64,000 bases of DNA, taken from Leptolyngbya sp. CCY15150 (lineage in GTDB: Bacteria > Cyanobacteriota > Cyanobacteriia > RECH01). How positions within the stretch are numbered: position 1 is the first letter of the stretch; each line of letters opens with the position of its first letter. Location: positions 124,001 through 188,000 of the forward strand of contig NZ_JACSWB010000217.1 in NCBI RefSeq assembly GCF_016888135.1, in the 5' to 3' direction. The notes beneath the pieces are model-generated. The model did not search any database. It was not told the DNA's origin and saw only the letters and a program-made list of their open reading frames with translations. Below are positions 37,175 through 47,095 of the stretch, piece by piece. The position numbers were made by a program, and so were the translations under genes.

Positions 37175-37534
37175 GGTTTCTCGCCTAAGGGGGATGCTCG
37201 GGGCTCGTTGATGTGCTGGTATGAGCTGGGGAACAGTCTAGATCATGAACAGCGATCGCTCCCCAATGCTTCAGGATTGTGCCAGGTGACAGCGGGCAAC
37301 GCGTTAGAATGAAATGCTTTAGGGGCGATCGCTTAAGCCATGATGACGAGCAGCGATCGCCTCTACCCTAGAGCGATCACTCATGCCCCATTGCAAAGCA
37401 TGAAGACATCCTCTAGTGAGACGACGACCGAAGGACAAGCCTCTATGATAATCATGGAGTCCATGCGCAATGGGTTCAGCTTCGATTAACCCCGATGGCT
37501 GAACCTGACGAATAACATGTAGGAGCGTTGTGAA
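37175..37534. other. 360-bp gap after metH
   Basis: Contains several HIP1 copies and, near 37471-37508, an inverted repeat GGTTCAGC/GCTGAACC that could form a hairpin just before the SRPBCC gene. An 87-codon antisense frame here shows no gene-like features. Confidence 0.35.
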
Positions 37535-38122
37535 ATGCTTGGGTTTTGGACAAAATTCACCCGCCGCGATCGCCTGATGCATCCCCTAGTCGGCACATAC
37601 CGAGCCCTAAGCTCTGCCTCGGCAGATGAGCTATGGCAAAAGGTGGTGAATTTTGCTGATGTTTCCTGGCATCCCATTTTGGCACGCACCAACGTACCTC
37701 GGGGGCTGCTCCCGAAGCCCGGCCTAATTTTTGAGGCCGTCACTCGGCTATCGCCCATTCCCATCCGCATTTTTGTTGAACGGGTCAATCCCCGAGAGCT
37801 ATTGAGCATTCGGATCATGGCCATGCCAGGGGTGGAAGAACGCGTCACCTATCGGGTGGAATCCACCCTGTGCGGCAGCTATATTTCCTACTCTGTGACC
37901 CTCAAGGGCTGGCTCTCTCCCCTGGTGTGGTCTATTATTCGTCCCTATGCAGAGAAAGTGGTTGATCGCCTTGTTCATGCCGCCGAACAAGATCGTCTAT
38001 CTGCTGCTCTACCCGGTGGTTCACGCCCTGTTCGCAGTAGCTTTCAAGACTTACTCAGCCTGACGCTCATGGTCGGCAGCGTTAGCCTCTGGATAGGACA
38101 ACCACTCTGGTGCAGCGTGTAA
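37535..38122 (+). CDS. SRPBCC-fold protein (polyketide cyclase/START-like)
   Basis: The 195-residue product looks like an SRPBCC ligand-binding fold. It has ALSSASADELWQKVVNFADVSWHP early, a central strand region (RIFVERVNPRELLSIRIM, VTYRVESTLCGSYISYSV) and a long C-terminal helix IRPYAEKVVDRLVHAAEQ. This layout matches cyanobacterial SRPBCC proteins that bind hydrophobic ligands. Substrate unknown. GGAG at 37521-37525 precedes the ATG. Confidence 0.7.
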   Translation: MLGFWTKFTRRDRLMHPLVGTYRALSSASADELWQKVVNFADVSWHPILARTNVPRGLLPKPGLIFEAVTRLSPIPIRIFVERVNPRELLSIRIMAMPGVEERVTYRVESTLCGSYISYSVTLKGWLSPLVWSIIRPYAEKVVDRLVHAAEQDRLSAALPGGSRPVRSSFQDLLSLTLMVGSVSLWIGQPLWCSV

Positions 38123-38275
38123 CCGGTTTCCGATTCTAGGTGTTAGGAGAAGCGTTGAGCATCTTCTCGTATCGTTCTGCATTCGGCTGCTAGACTATCG
38201 TTGACTAGCGAAGCAGGTCGTCCCTGCATTGGGAGTTTAGAAAACCCGCAAGATGTCGTTGAAGGTGGGGATGCT

Positions 38276-38782
38276 GTGTCGAGTCGAACTGTGATCTGTT
38301 GTGCTCTAAGCCGAACCAGTCTGATTTTAGGGCTACTGGCGATCGCCAGTTGTGCGTCCCATTCGGATCAGGTCGAGCAATTGCTCGACACGAATGCCTG
38401 CCCAACCTGTGACTTGTCGGGTACCAATTTGCAGCGCCTCGACTTACAGCGAGCTGATTTAAGAGGAGCCAACCTCCAAGAGGCCAACCTTCAGCAGGCC
38501 AATTTACGCGATGTGCTCCTGATTGGCTCTAACTTACAGCAGGCCAATCTCATGCGCGTTAATTTGGATGACGCTATTTTAGTCAACGCCAACTTACAAT
38601 CCGCTAACTTACAGCGAGCCCGGATAAGGGGTGCAGATCTACGAGGTGCCCAGTTCAAGGGAGCCGATCTCGAATCAGCAGACCTCAGCCATTCCTCGAT
38701 AGATCCCGTTGCGCTAGAAGCTGCAAGATTATGCGCGACGGTCATGCCCGACCAAACGATCGAAAATCGAGACTGCAATTAG
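38276..38782 (+). CDS. Pentapeptide-repeat lipoprotein
   Basis: I chose GTG 38276, with GAAGGTGG 7 nt upstream; a TTG at 38201 would place a long non-signal extension first. The 168-residue product has a lipoprotein signal with lipobox LAIASC. The body is pentapeptide repeats of the A(N/D)LxX type: LSGTNLQRLDLQRADL, RGANLQEANLQQANL and so on, forming a right-handed quadrilateral beta-helix. It is probably anchored to a membrane. Function unknown. Confidence 0.8.
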   Translation: MSSRTVICCALSRTSLILGLLAIASCASHSDQVEQLLDTNACPTCDLSGTNLQRLDLQRADLRGANLQEANLQQANLRDVLLIGSNLQQANLMRVNLDDAILVNANLQSANLQRARIRGADLRGAQFKGADLESADLSHSSIDPVALEAARLCATVMPDQTIENRDCN

Positions 38783-38823
38783 ATGGTTCCACAGTCTCCT
38801 AGCGGACGATCTCACCCGGTCAA

Positions 38824-38857
38824 CCCCTCAGCCCAGCCCGGAAAGTGGGCTGAGGGG
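38824..38857. terminator. Bidirectional terminator hairpin
   Basis: A perfect 12-bp stem CCCCTCAGCCCA/TGGGCTGAGGGG encloses a 10-nt loop in the convergent gap between the pentapeptide lipoprotein and the M48 protease. No long U-tract is present. Confidence 0.7.
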
Positions 38858-38898
38858 GGCGATCGCTTCCTAGCTTGACCTGTCTGAGCAACGGACAT

Positions 38899-39747
38899 CT
38901 AGCTCAGGGGCGCGATCCGTGCTGTATAAGCAGCACCGTCTAGCCCCTCGCCCACATCAGCCGTCTCAGTATCGATCATGCCGTTGAGGCGTTCAATCCG
39001 GTCAGCCGTGTTGGGGTGTGTGCTGAGGAACGTCGGGACGGAGCCACCGCCCAATAGTTTTTCCATAAACGACACCATGGCAGACGGAGCATAGCCAGCC
39101 TCGACAAGATTGGCTAGCCCTAGCTCATCGGCCTCATATTCATCTTGGCGACTGTTGGGTCGGTTAATGGCTAGCTCAACCCCAATCGCTACGGCTGTGT
39201 TGCGATCCAGCCCTGCCGCGGAGGCTACACCAGCGGCGATCGCCCGTTCGCGCATTTGCTTCACCGCGTGACGACCGACAATATGACCAATTTCATGGCC
39301 AATCACGCTGGCCAATTCTGCCTCGTTGTCTGCTTCTTCAATCAGCCCTGTAGTGACATAGACATAGCCGCCCATGGTCGCAAAAGCATTCACCTGCTCA
39401 TCATCCACCACTTGGAAGACGTAGGGAATGTCAGAGCGATCGCTGTAGGGCACGAGGGCTTGACCAATTTCATCAATATAGGCATTCACCGATTGATTGG
39501 TGTAGAGCGAAAATTGCTGCGTCACCAACTGTTCATTGATTTGTCCACCAATCTGCACCTCTTGGGAGTCAGACATGTTGGACAACTGAATGACCTGAAT
39601 GCCTCGAAAAATTAATTCAAGGAAACTCAGAGCCTGGCCTGGCTGCGGTGTGCCCAGAACCAGACCTAACGCCATGACTACAGACATCAGCCCATAAAAC
39701 CAGCGGCGGCGAAGTTGACGATAAAGCGTGGGGAGGAAGTTCATCAT
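38899..39747 (-). CDS. M48-family zinc metalloprotease
   Basis: The 282-residue product starts at ATG 39747 (a second ATG follows), which gives a proper signal/anchor helix (FYGLMSVVMALGLVLG); an earlier in-frame start lacks this. The zinc site is HEIGH (His151, Glu152, His155), with the third ligand in QDEYEADELGLANL. Similar BepA/LoiP-type proteases handle misfolded outer-membrane proteins, so an envelope quality-control role is inferred. Confidence 0.88.
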   Translation of the reverse strand: MMNFLPTLYRQLRRRWFYGLMSVVMALGLVLGTPQPGQALSFLELIFRGIQVIQLSNMSDSQEVQIGGQINEQLVTQQFSLYTNQSVNAYIDEIGQALVPYSDRSDIPYVFQVVDDEQVNAFATMGGYVYVTTGLIEEADNEAELASVIGHEIGHIVGRHAVKQMRERAIAAGVASAAGLDRNTAVAIGVELAINRPNSRQDEYEADELGLANLVEAGYAPSAMVSFMEKLLGGGSVPTFLSTHPNTADRIERLNGMIDTETADVGEGLDGAAYTARIAPLS

Positions 39748-40015
39748 GGTAGTAAGAGTTGAATTCAAACAGGCTTGAGATACACCAGACGCCATACCGA
39801 GCGTTAGCCAAGGTGATGACGGACTGAGGCGCAGGAAACAATTGCTACATACCATGACGCCAGGAGCATCTCCGATGTTGCCGAAGGAGCGATCGCTCTC
39901 TCAACGCCAACACCTATCCATGGACTACCTTCATCATACCCATCCGTGCATGGGTCATCCCAGCCACGATAATCGAGGGCGATCGATGAAGATTATCCCC
40001 AAGGATTGTCTCCAG

Positions 40016-40810
40016 TTAGGTTGCCAGGGAAGCACTGCCTGGTCCTTGGAACATCAGCCAAGAGAGAAAAAAGTTAAACACAAAGATCGCCAGCAGCATG
40101 GTCACAACGGCCGTGGTCGTAGATTGCCCTACGCCTTTGGCTCCTCCAGTGGTGGTTAAGCCCCAGCTAGAGCCAATGATGGCAATCAGTAGCCCAAAGA
40201 CCCCAGCCTTGATGGAAGCACTGACCAGATCCCAGACGGAGAGAAAGCTTTGGGCCGAGTCGATAAACACCGTGCGGGAAATGTCATAGAGCCCTTCCGA
40301 GATCAACATCCCACCGCCGAGCCCGGTCAAAAACGACAGCAGCGTTAGAATCGGCAGCATGGCGCAGCAGGCAATCACCCGAGGAATCACCAGGTAGTCG
40401 ATCGGGTCAGTCTTGAGCATTTGCAGGGCATCAATTTGCTCGGTCACGCGCATGGTGCCAATTTCTGCAGCAAAGGCAGATCCAACCCGTCCAGCTAAAA
40501 TCACAGCGGTCAACACCGGCGCTAGTTCTCGTACTAAAGCCAGGGCCAACACGCCTCCGACGGCCGTTGTGGCTCCAAAGGCAATAAATTCTCGGGCAAC
40601 TTGGATCGTAAAGACCATGCCCACAAAGCTGGCGGTGAGCAGTGCAATCAACAGCGACTCTGGCCCCACCATGGCCATTTGATCGAGGGTATTGCGCCGA
40701 TGAATGCGTCCACGGGCTAGATGGATGACGACTTGACCGCCGAGGAGGGCTGCCGCAATCAGGCGCTGAAACCAGCGACTCAGACTAGACGTGCTCTGTT
40801 GTCCGCTCAA
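40016..40810 (-). CDS. MlaE-family ABC transporter permease (lipid transport)
   Basis: MlaE/TGD1-type permeases move phospholipids or other lipids between membranes. The 264-residue product has about five to six helices and the family blocks MAMVGPESLLIALLTASFVGM, VLTAVILAGRVGSAFAAEIG, EQIDALQMLKTDPIDYLVIPR and KGVGQSTTTAVV. The ATPase (MlaF) and substrate-binding (MlaD/MCE) genes are not adjacent, as is common in cyanobacteria. A TATACT -10-like sequence lies upstream near 40841. Confidence 0.9.
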   Translation of the reverse strand: MSGQQSTSSLSRWFQRLIAAALLGGQVVIHLARGRIHRRNTLDQMAMVGPESLLIALLTASFVGMVFTIQVAREFIAFGATTAVGGVLALALVRELAPVLTAVILAGRVGSAFAAEIGTMRVTEQIDALQMLKTDPIDYLVIPRVIACCAMLPILTLLSFLTGLGGGMLISEGLYDISRTVFIDSAQSFLSVWDLVSASIKAGVFGLLIAIIGSSWGLTTTGGAKGVGQSTTTAVVTMLLAIFVFNFFLSWLMFQGPGSASLAT

Positions 40811-41170
40811 TGGAGGTGTCCTTGGAAGAGTATTGGGAAGAGTATAAGGGGGTTAGACGGGAAACAGCATACTGGGCGATCGCGCCGATGACAAGCATCC
40901 CATGAACAGACTAGACACAAAGACTGCTTCCCACGCTAGCCTAGTCTGGCTCCCAGGGCAAAACTGGAATACACCAGCTACGCTTCAGTATAAGGCTCTG
41001 GTTCTCCCATAAGGGCGATCGCGCAAGCATTGCACCCCTGGCCTCGCCTGATCTAGGAAGCAGATGGAAACACCCACGAACGAACGAAAACTCTCTATGC
41101 TGAAGGATGGTGGGGCTGTCATACCCCTAACGGCGCTGTTACCTTTTAGTTATCGACGTTTTCTCCCCTT
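40811..41170. promoter_or_regulatory. Divergent mlaE/M16 promoter region
   Basis: No gene is seen. GGAAGAGTAT is repeated at 40824-40833 and 40836-40845. On the minus strand this yields TATACT, a possible mlaE -10 (RC of 40841-40846). The right half should hold the M16 promoter, which I could not pin down. Confidence 0.35.
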
Positions 41171-42781
41171 ATGATGCGATACTCCATGCGATGCAAAACC
41201 CCAAGTGGGCAAGATGGACGGGGCCGCTGGGCTCCATGGCGAATGCTAGCGATCGCCATGGGTCTTTGCTTAAGTGTCACGCTCTGGCTTGTGCCCCAGC
41301 CTAGTGCGATCGCCCGTACCTTATCTGCTCGGGCCACCGACATCCAGCCCTATCTCGATCGCGTAGACGATCAGATCACAGAATTTACCCTCGACAACGG
41401 CATTCGCTTCATTGTCATGGAGCGTCATCAAGCGCCGGTGGTCTCGTTTATGATCCATTTCAACGTTGGGGCAGCGGAGGAAGAAGATGGCAAGACCGGC
41501 GCAGCCCACTATCTAGAGCATTTGGCCTTTAAGGGAACCTCCCTTGTAGGCACCTCCGACTATGAGGCCGAACGTCCCCTGCTCGATCAATTGGATGAGC
41601 TATTTGACCAGATCTTGGCGGCGCGGGCGGCGGGTGATATCGACGAGGAGACAAGACTGCAGGCAGAATTTGATGCCGTGCAGGAAGAGGCAGCCACCTA
41701 TGTCAACCAAAATGAATTTGGGCGCATTGTGGAAGAGGCCGGCGGCGTAGGCTTGAATGCCACCACATCGGCTGACGCTACCCGATATTTTTATAGCCTA
41801 CCGGCCAATAAGCTAGAGCTTTGGATGTCGCTGGAATCGGAGCGGTTCCTCGACCCCGTGTTTCGCGAGTTTTATGAAGAAAAGGACGTCATTTTAGAAG
41901 AACGGCGGATGCGCACCGACAATTCCCCCGTTGGCAAAATGATTGAAGCATTTTTGGAAACCAGCTTTCCTGACTATATCTACGGTCGGCCGGTGATCGG
42001 CTATGAAGACGATCTGCGGAATATGACCCGGGATGATATCTACGACTTTTACACCACCCACTACACCCCTCGGCGCATGACCGTGACCCTGGTGGGCGAT
42101 GTTGATCCTCGGGAAGTGCGGCAACTGGCGCGGATCTACTTCAGCCGCTACCCCGATCGCCCCAATGCGCCCGATGTGGTGGCCGAGTTGACACCCCAAA
42201 CCGAACCTCGGGACGTCACCCTCTACCTCAACTCAGAACCTTGGTATCTAGAGGGCTACCACCGCCCTGACCTCAACCATCCCGACCATGCCGTCTACAC
42301 CGTGATCAACGGTATTCTGACCTATGGACGCACGTCTCGGCTCTACAAGTCCTTAGTGCAGGATGGACGCATTGCCTTGGATATGGGCGCTGCGGATGGG
42401 TTTCCGGGCGATCGCTTCCCCAATTTGGTGCTGTTTTATGGACTCACCGCGCCGGGGCATACGGTGGATGAAATCAAAACGGCGATGAATCAAGAGTTCG
42501 ATCGCCTGCGTACCGAACCGGTCACGGCAGATGAACTCGATCGCGTCAAGACCCAGTCCCTGGCCAGTCTGGTGCGCAGCCTATCCTCCAATCAAGGTAT
42601 GGCTAGCCTCTTGGCCTCCTATCAAGCTAAAACAGGCAGTTGGCGCAATCTCTTTTCTGAGCTAGATGCTATTAATCAAGTCACCGCTGAAGACGTGATG
42701 CGGGTTTCTCAGGCGATGTTCCGCCCTGACAATGTCACCACAGGACGGATTCTGCCGCTAGCAGAGCAGGAAGAAACCTAG
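41171..42781 (+). CDS. M16B-family zinc peptidase, catalytic subunit
   Basis: The 536-residue product has a signal/anchor helix (about 25-45) followed by two M16 half-domains. The inverted zinc motif HxxEH is present as His113-Tyr-Leu-Glu116-His117 (AAHYLEHLAFKG), so this is the catalytic member. The next gene is a second M16 protein without the motif, the usual two-gene arrangement of bacterial PqqL/processing-peptidase-like pairs. It probably acts in the periplasm or lumen on short or unfolded peptides. Confidence 0.92.
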   Translation: MMRYSMRCKTPSGQDGRGRWAPWRMLAIAMGLCLSVTLWLVPQPSAIARTLSARATDIQPYLDRVDDQITEFTLDNGIRFIVMERHQAPVVSFMIHFNVGAAEEEDGKTGAAHYLEHLAFKGTSLVGTSDYEAERPLLDQLDELFDQILAARAAGDIDEETRLQAEFDAVQEEAATYVNQNEFGRIVEEAGGVGLNATTSADATRYFYSLPANKLELWMSLESERFLDPVFREFYEEKDVILEERRMRTDNSPVGKMIEAFLETSFPDYIYGRPVIGYEDDLRNMTRDDIYDFYTTHYTPRRMTVTLVGDVDPREVRQLARIYFSRYPDRPNAPDVVAELTPQTEPRDVTLYLNSEPWYLEGYHRPDLNHPDHAVYTVINGILTYGRTSRLYKSLVQDGRIALDMGAADGFPGDRFPNLVLFYGLTAPGHTVDEIKTAMNQEFDRLRTEPVTADELDRVKTQSLASLVRSLSSNQGMASLLASYQAKTGSWRNLFSELDAINQVTAEDVMRVSQAMFRPDNVTTGRILPLAEQEET

Positions 42782-42903
42782 CCTGCCCAGGATTGGACGC
42801 AGGTCTCCCTCCCATAAACCCAATCGCTTGGGGCTGCCCTGCGGCTCCAAGGTTGGATGAACAAATTCTTGATGTCTTGGACCCATAGGAGCAAAACAAC
42901 ATC

Positions 42904-44424
42904 ATGCAGCGGTTGAAGAGATGGCAGTGGATCAAAACCGCCCCCCAGCAGTGGCACGCTAGCCTGCAACGCAAGCTGATCCGCTATGGCGTGGTCATGG
43001 GGCTGACGATGGTGGTGCTGGTGCTAGGCTTTGGGCGATCGCCCGCCTTGGCTGATACACCCCGGCATTACACCGAACTAGAGTTTGCACCTCTCCCAGA
43101 AATCCAGGTGCCCAACTATACGCGGGTGGAGCTTGATAATGGCATCAAGGTCTTTTTGATCGAAGACCATGAACTGCCGCTGGTGAGCGGTACAGCCATT
43201 TTCGGCACCGGCGATCGCTTGGAGCCAGGAGATCAGGTGGGGTTAGCAAGTCTGACCGGCGAGGTGATGCGCAGCGGCGGCACCCTCATTCATCCGGCTG
43301 ATGAGCTTAACCAAATCCTTGAGCAGGATGCCGCCTTCATTGAAACGGGGATTGGCGGGGCATCGGGGTCGGCTAGCTTTGATACGCTCACCAAAGATGC
43401 TGACCAAGTGCTGCAACTGTTTGCCGAGGTGATTCGTCAGCCAGCGTTTCCCCAGGAAAAAATTGACCTGGCTAAATCCCAGCGAGAAGGGGGAATCGCG
43501 CGCCGTAATGATGATCCAGATAGCATTTTGGGCCGGGAGTTTAGCAAACTGATCTACGGCGAGGATAGCCCCTACGCCCGCACCTTGGAATACAGCACCC
43601 TCGACAATATTGCCCGCGAGGATATGGTGGCGTTTTACGATCGCTATATTCAACCCAACAACATGATGCTGGGGATTGTGGGTGATTTTGAGACCCGCGA
43701 GATGCGATCGCTGATTGAAGAGACCTTTGGCGATTGGCAAGCAACCCAGCCCGTGCCTACGCCGGAGCTGCCGCCCGTGGAGCAGGTGCAGACGGGAGGC
43801 CTATTCGTGGTCGATCAACCCCAGCTCACCCAGAGCAACATTCGCATTGGCCACCTAGGCGGTCTGTTGAACGACCCCAACTATGCCAGTCTCTCGGTGA
43901 TGAACGAGGTGATGAATGGTCTGGGTGGACGGCTGGTCAACGAGGTGCGATCGCGGCAGGGCTTGGCCTATGTGGTCTATGCTTTCTGGTCAGCGCGTTA
44001 TGACTATCCGGGGATCTTTGTAGCGGGTGGACAAACGCGATCGGAAGCCACGGTGCCCTTTATTGAATCGGTGAAAGCCGAAATTGAAACCCTGCGCACC
44101 AGTTCCATTACCGAAGACGAGTTAAGCAGGGCCCAAGACTCGGTGCTCAATTCCTTTGTCTTCAGCTTTGAGCGCCCCAGCCAAATCCTCTCGCGGGTGA
44201 TGAATTACGAATACTATGGCTATCCGGAAGACTTTATCTTCCAGTACCAGCAAGCGATCGCTGATACCACCACGGAGGATGTCCTCAACGCTGCCCGCAC
44301 CTACTTGGATCCCAGTAAGTTGGTGACCTTAGTCGTGGGTAATGTTGCAGAGATTGACCCGCCGCTCAGTGACCTAGGCATGGAGATCACGCCCATTGAC
44401 GTGACCATTCCCCCTAGAGGCTAG
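42904..44424 (+). CDS. M16B-family peptidase-like protein, non-catalytic subunit
   Basis: The 506-residue product has a signal helix (about 30-49, VVMGLTMVVLVLGFGRSPALA) and two M16 halves. At the zinc position it reads ASLTGEVMRSGG, so HxxEH is absent. The C-terminal half keeps the Arg/Tyr region GGRLVNEVRSRQGLAYVVYAF, which in two-chain M16 enzymes comes from the partner and binds substrate. It follows the catalytic gene by 122 bp and they are probably a heterodimer. Confidence 0.9.
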   Translation: MQRLKRWQWIKTAPQQWHASLQRKLIRYGVVMGLTMVVLVLGFGRSPALADTPRHYTELEFAPLPEIQVPNYTRVELDNGIKVFLIEDHELPLVSGTAIFGTGDRLEPGDQVGLASLTGEVMRSGGTLIHPADELNQILEQDAAFIETGIGGASGSASFDTLTKDADQVLQLFAEVIRQPAFPQEKIDLAKSQREGGIARRNDDPDSILGREFSKLIYGEDSPYARTLEYSTLDNIAREDMVAFYDRYIQPNNMMLGIVGDFETREMRSLIEETFGDWQATQPVPTPELPPVEQVQTGGLFVVDQPQLTQSNIRIGHLGGLLNDPNYASLSVMNEVMNGLGGRLVNEVRSRQGLAYVVYAFWSARYDYPGIFVAGGQTRSEATVPFIESVKAEIETLRTSSITEDELSRAQDSVLNSFVFSFERPSQILSRVMNYEYYGYPEDFIFQYQQAIADTTTEDVLNAARTYLDPSKLVTLVVGNVAEIDPPLSDLGMEITPIDVTIPPRG

Positions 44425-44451
44425 TAAAGGTTAGCAAAGGCTAGAAAGGCT

Positions 44452-44481
44452 ATGGGCTGGGGGCTGCAGCTCCCAGCCCAT
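44452..44481. terminator. Bidirectional terminator between the M16 pair and menB
   Basis: ATGGGCTGGG and CCCAGCCCAT form a long stem, closed by a further GGC/GCT, around TGCA. It sits in the 72-bp convergent gap. Confidence 0.75.
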
Positions 44482-44496
44482 GGATGATAAACTCTC

Positions 44497-45330
44497 CTAG
44501 GGACGCCAGGGATATTGGCGAAAATCAGGCGATCGCTTATCCAAAAACGCCTGCTTGCCCTCACTGCCCTCCTCGGTCATGTAGTAGAGCATGGTGGCAT
44601 TGCCCGCCAATTCCTGCAAGCCAGCTTGACCATCGCAGTCGGCATTCAAGGCCGCCTTCAGACAGCGAATAGCAATGGGACTTTTCTGCAAAATTTCCTG
44701 GGCCCACTGTACCCCTTCCGCCTCCAACTGCTCCACCGGCACCACATGGTTCACCAAACCCATGTCCATAGCCTGTTGAGCATTGTACTGACGGCAGAGA
44801 AACCAAATTTCCCGCGCCTTCTTTTGTCCCACAATCCGGGCCAGGTAGCTGGCCCCAAAGCCGCCATCAAAACTGCCCACCTTCGGCCCCGTTTGCCCAA
44901 AGATCGCGTTGTCAGCAGCGATCGTCAGGTCACAGAGGATATGCAGCACATGACCACCGCCGATGGCATAGCCAGCCACCAGAGCAATCACCACCTTGGG
45001 CATGGAGCGAATTAACCGCTGTAAGTCCAGCACGTTAAGACGCGGCACCCCCGCTTCATCTTCGTAGCCCGCCATGCCCCGCACGCTTTGATCGCCGCCG
45101 GAGCAAAAGGCATACTTGCCATCGGTGTGGGGGCCAGCTCCCGTAAGCAGCACAACTCCAATGCTTGGATCCTCGCGGGCATCGACAAAGGCATCGTAGA
45201 GTTCAAACACCGTTTTGGGGCGAAAGGCATTGCGTTTATGGGGACGGTTGATGGTGATTTTGGCAATGCCATCTAGTTTGTGATAGAGAATGTCGTCGTA
45301 GGTTTTAGCCGTTTGCCAATCAATCTGCAT
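44497..45330 (-). CDS. menB: 1,4-Dihydroxy-2-naphthoyl-CoA synthase
   Basis: MenB is the crotonase-fold enzyme that closes the naphthalene ring of O-succinylbenzoyl-CoA in phylloquinone synthesis. The 277-residue product is the usual length. It shows [13 protein letters not shown], the oxyanion-hole and active-site regions [20 protein letters not shown] and [16 protein letters not shown], and the C-terminal [14 protein letters not shown]. menD, menF and menA lie nearby. Confidence 0.97.
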   Translation of the reverse strand: MQIDWQTAKTYDDILYHKLDGIAKITINRPHKRNAFRPKTVFELYDAFVDAREDPSIGVVLLTGAGPHTDGKYAFCSGGDQSVRGMAGYEDEAGVPRLNVLDLQRLIRSMPKVVIALVAGYAIGGGHVLHILCDLTIAADNAIFGQTGPKVGSFDGGFGASYLARIVGQKKAREIWFLCRQYNAQQAMDMGLVNHVVPVEQLEAEGVQWAQEILQKSPIAIRCLKAALNADCDGQAGLQELAGNATMLYYMTEEGSEGKQAFLDKRSPDFRQYPWRP

Positions 45331-45530
45331 AGGAACCAGGAATCGCGATAGGCGGACGGGGCTGAGCTAGCCCAATGCTGAGATTAGCCTATCTAGGGGA
45401 ACCTGTCACGATGTCGCTGTGGGTACAGGCAAGCTGCAGCCATGGCCAAGGAGGTTGAGCAGCAGAACTTTTTGTGGGCAATCTTAAGAAATACCCACGC
45501 CATCGCTAGGCAAGATGGGTGGAGAGCATG

Positions 45531-46940
45531 TCAAATCAACGGCTTGGTTGAATCTTCCCGAGAAAATGGTGTCATGGTTTGCTCCGTTTTCATCAAAATA
45601 TCCTGGACAAAGCGCTCGCTGAAGCCAGCCACAAAGGAAATCGCTAGATACAGGTAGGTGCGATTGGTTTGCTCGCGATTGCCCACCGAAACCAAGCCTG
45701 ACTCTAGGGCCGCAAAGATAAAAATGGCGAAGGCAATGCCAATAATAGGCTTGAGCAGCCCTGTAAAAAACAGCACCAGTGGCTCAGGACGTTGCCCATA
45801 GACCATGTTTTGGGCTCGTACAATCACACTAATCGAGCTACCCAAAGCACCGCCCATCACCACAATCAGCAGCAGCGACAGGCGAATGCCCACATTCTCA
45901 AAAAACGTACCGGTGTTGCGCAGCGTCCCCTCGTCTATCGCCACGACACTAATATCCCGAGACTCGCTGATCGGCTCTTCAGGTTCTCTTGTGGGTTCAC
46001 TGGGCGTAGGTGCAGACGAGCGATCGCTCTCCTCTACCTCTTCCTCTACCTCTTCCTCTACCTCTTCCCCTACCTCTTCCCCTATCTCTTCCTCCACCTC
46101 TTCCTCTGGCACCTGCTGGGATAACTGGGCAGGCGCAGTCTCCAGCGGGGAAAATACAGTGGGGGGAGGTGGGGCCAGATCCTCGGCGGATGCTGCGTCG
46201 GGTACCGGTGTGGGCGCAACCTCAGGTTCAGGCGTGGGCGTAGCTGCGCGAGGTGTGGGCTCTGGGGTTGGGGTCTGCCCAGCCTTACTGCTGGCTTGGG
46301 GCATCAGGGTATAGCCCGCATTAGCGTCCAACATCTGTTCCTTGCCGTCTGGGAGCTGCAGCCACATGTTGCGACTGGGCTGAATGCTGATTTGCCCCGA
46401 GGATGAGGTTACCTGCAAGGACGGCGCGGTGCCCTGAATGATCAGGTAAATCAAAAAGGGAGCGATCGCAAAAATGCTGATGAAACCTGCCAGCCCCAGA
46501 ATCAACATGGTGGACTGGGAGTTGTTAACGAAAATCTCGTAGCGAATGCGGCGGCGAATGCGGCGGGCGATGGTTAGATTACGATGCTTAAGGGCAGGGG
46601 GCAGGCTGGGGGTGGAAACATCGGACGGGGGTTGAGCGCTAGACAGCAAGAGTTCGATGGCGCTACGGGCCATATGCACCAGATAGACATTTCTCAGCTT
46701 GCGTAAATCCGGCAGTTGATAGAGCAGATGGCCAATTTCTCGCTGGATTTCATCATCAAGGGTGAGGGTCTGCAGCTTATGGCAGGTTTCGTCCATGAGG
46801 CGATCGGTTTCGGTTTCAATTTCGACCGCAAGCTGTTCTTGATCAATCTGGGTTTTGGCGTCTTGCAGCAGCGACGCAAGCTGTTTTTCATGCACCCATT
46901 CGAGAATGTCTTGGGAGTTGATGGCTTTGGGGGTACTCAT
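45531..46940 (-). CDS. Hypothetical membrane protein with Glu-rich and Pro/Thr-rich linker
   Basis: The 469-residue product has an N-terminal helical part (1-125, LASLLQDAKTQIDQEQL), a membrane helix (about 145-170, LILGLAGFISIFAIAPFLIYL), a short beta domain, and a long disordered linker with PTPEPTP and EEVEEE repeats. Three C-terminal hydrophobic segments (about 350-445, LLLIVVMGGALGSSISVIV, then FFTGLLKPIIGIAFAIFIFAAL, then YLYLAISFVAGFSERFVQDIL) follow. The family is unknown to me. It lies between menB and menD, but nothing shows a link to quinone synthesis. Confidence 0.75.
   Translation of the reverse strand: MSTPKAINSQDILEWVHEKQLASLLQDAKTQIDQEQLAVEIETETDRLMDETCHKLQTLTLDDEIQREIGHLLYQLPDLRKLRNVYLVHMARSAIELLLSSAQPPSDVSTPSLPPALKHRNLTIARRIRRRIRYEIFVNNSQSTMLILGLAGFISIFAIAPFLIYLIIQGTAPSLQVTSSSGQISIQPSRNMWLQLPDGKEQMLDANAGYTLMPQASSKAGQTPTPEPTPRAATPTPEPEVAPTPVPDAASAEDLAPPPPTVFSPLETAPAQLSQQVPEEEVEEEIGEEVGEEVEEEVEEEVEESDRSSAPTPSEPTREPEEPISESRDISVVAIDEGTLRNTGTFFENVGIRLSLLLIVVMGGALGSSISVIVRAQNMVYGQRPEPLVLFFTGLLKPIIGIAFAIFIFAALESGLVSVGNREQTNRTYLYLAISFVAGFSERFVQDILMKTEQTMTPFSREDSTKPLI
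46024..46108. repeat. 12-bp tandem repeats inside the hypothetical membrane gene
   Basis: Seven or so diverging copies of CTCTACCTCTTC stand in tandem. On the coding (minus) strand they give EEVE-type repeats. The in-frame period suggests slippage-driven length variation of the linker. Confidence 0.85.
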
Positions 46941-47095
46941 CGAGGATCACCTTAGGGAGGGTTGGGGGCGATCGCCCCTCTTGGGTCAGTACCACAGGAG
47001 CGATGGTTGGAAGTCCGGAGGAGTCGGCTGCCTGTTGTATAACTTGACCCAATTGTGGCGAACAAGAATGGAATGATCCAGTAGGCTGGGGCGGA

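Noticed and set aside
37319-37582. 87-codon antisense ORF in the metH-SRPBCC gap
   Set aside because: His/Arg-rich shadow with several HIP1 cores and no recognisable fold; it overlaps the start of the SRPBCC gene.
46024-46108. CRISPR-like array at the 12-bp repeats
   Set aside because: The repeats have no spacers, are in frame and encode EEVE; this is a coding microsatellite-like tract.
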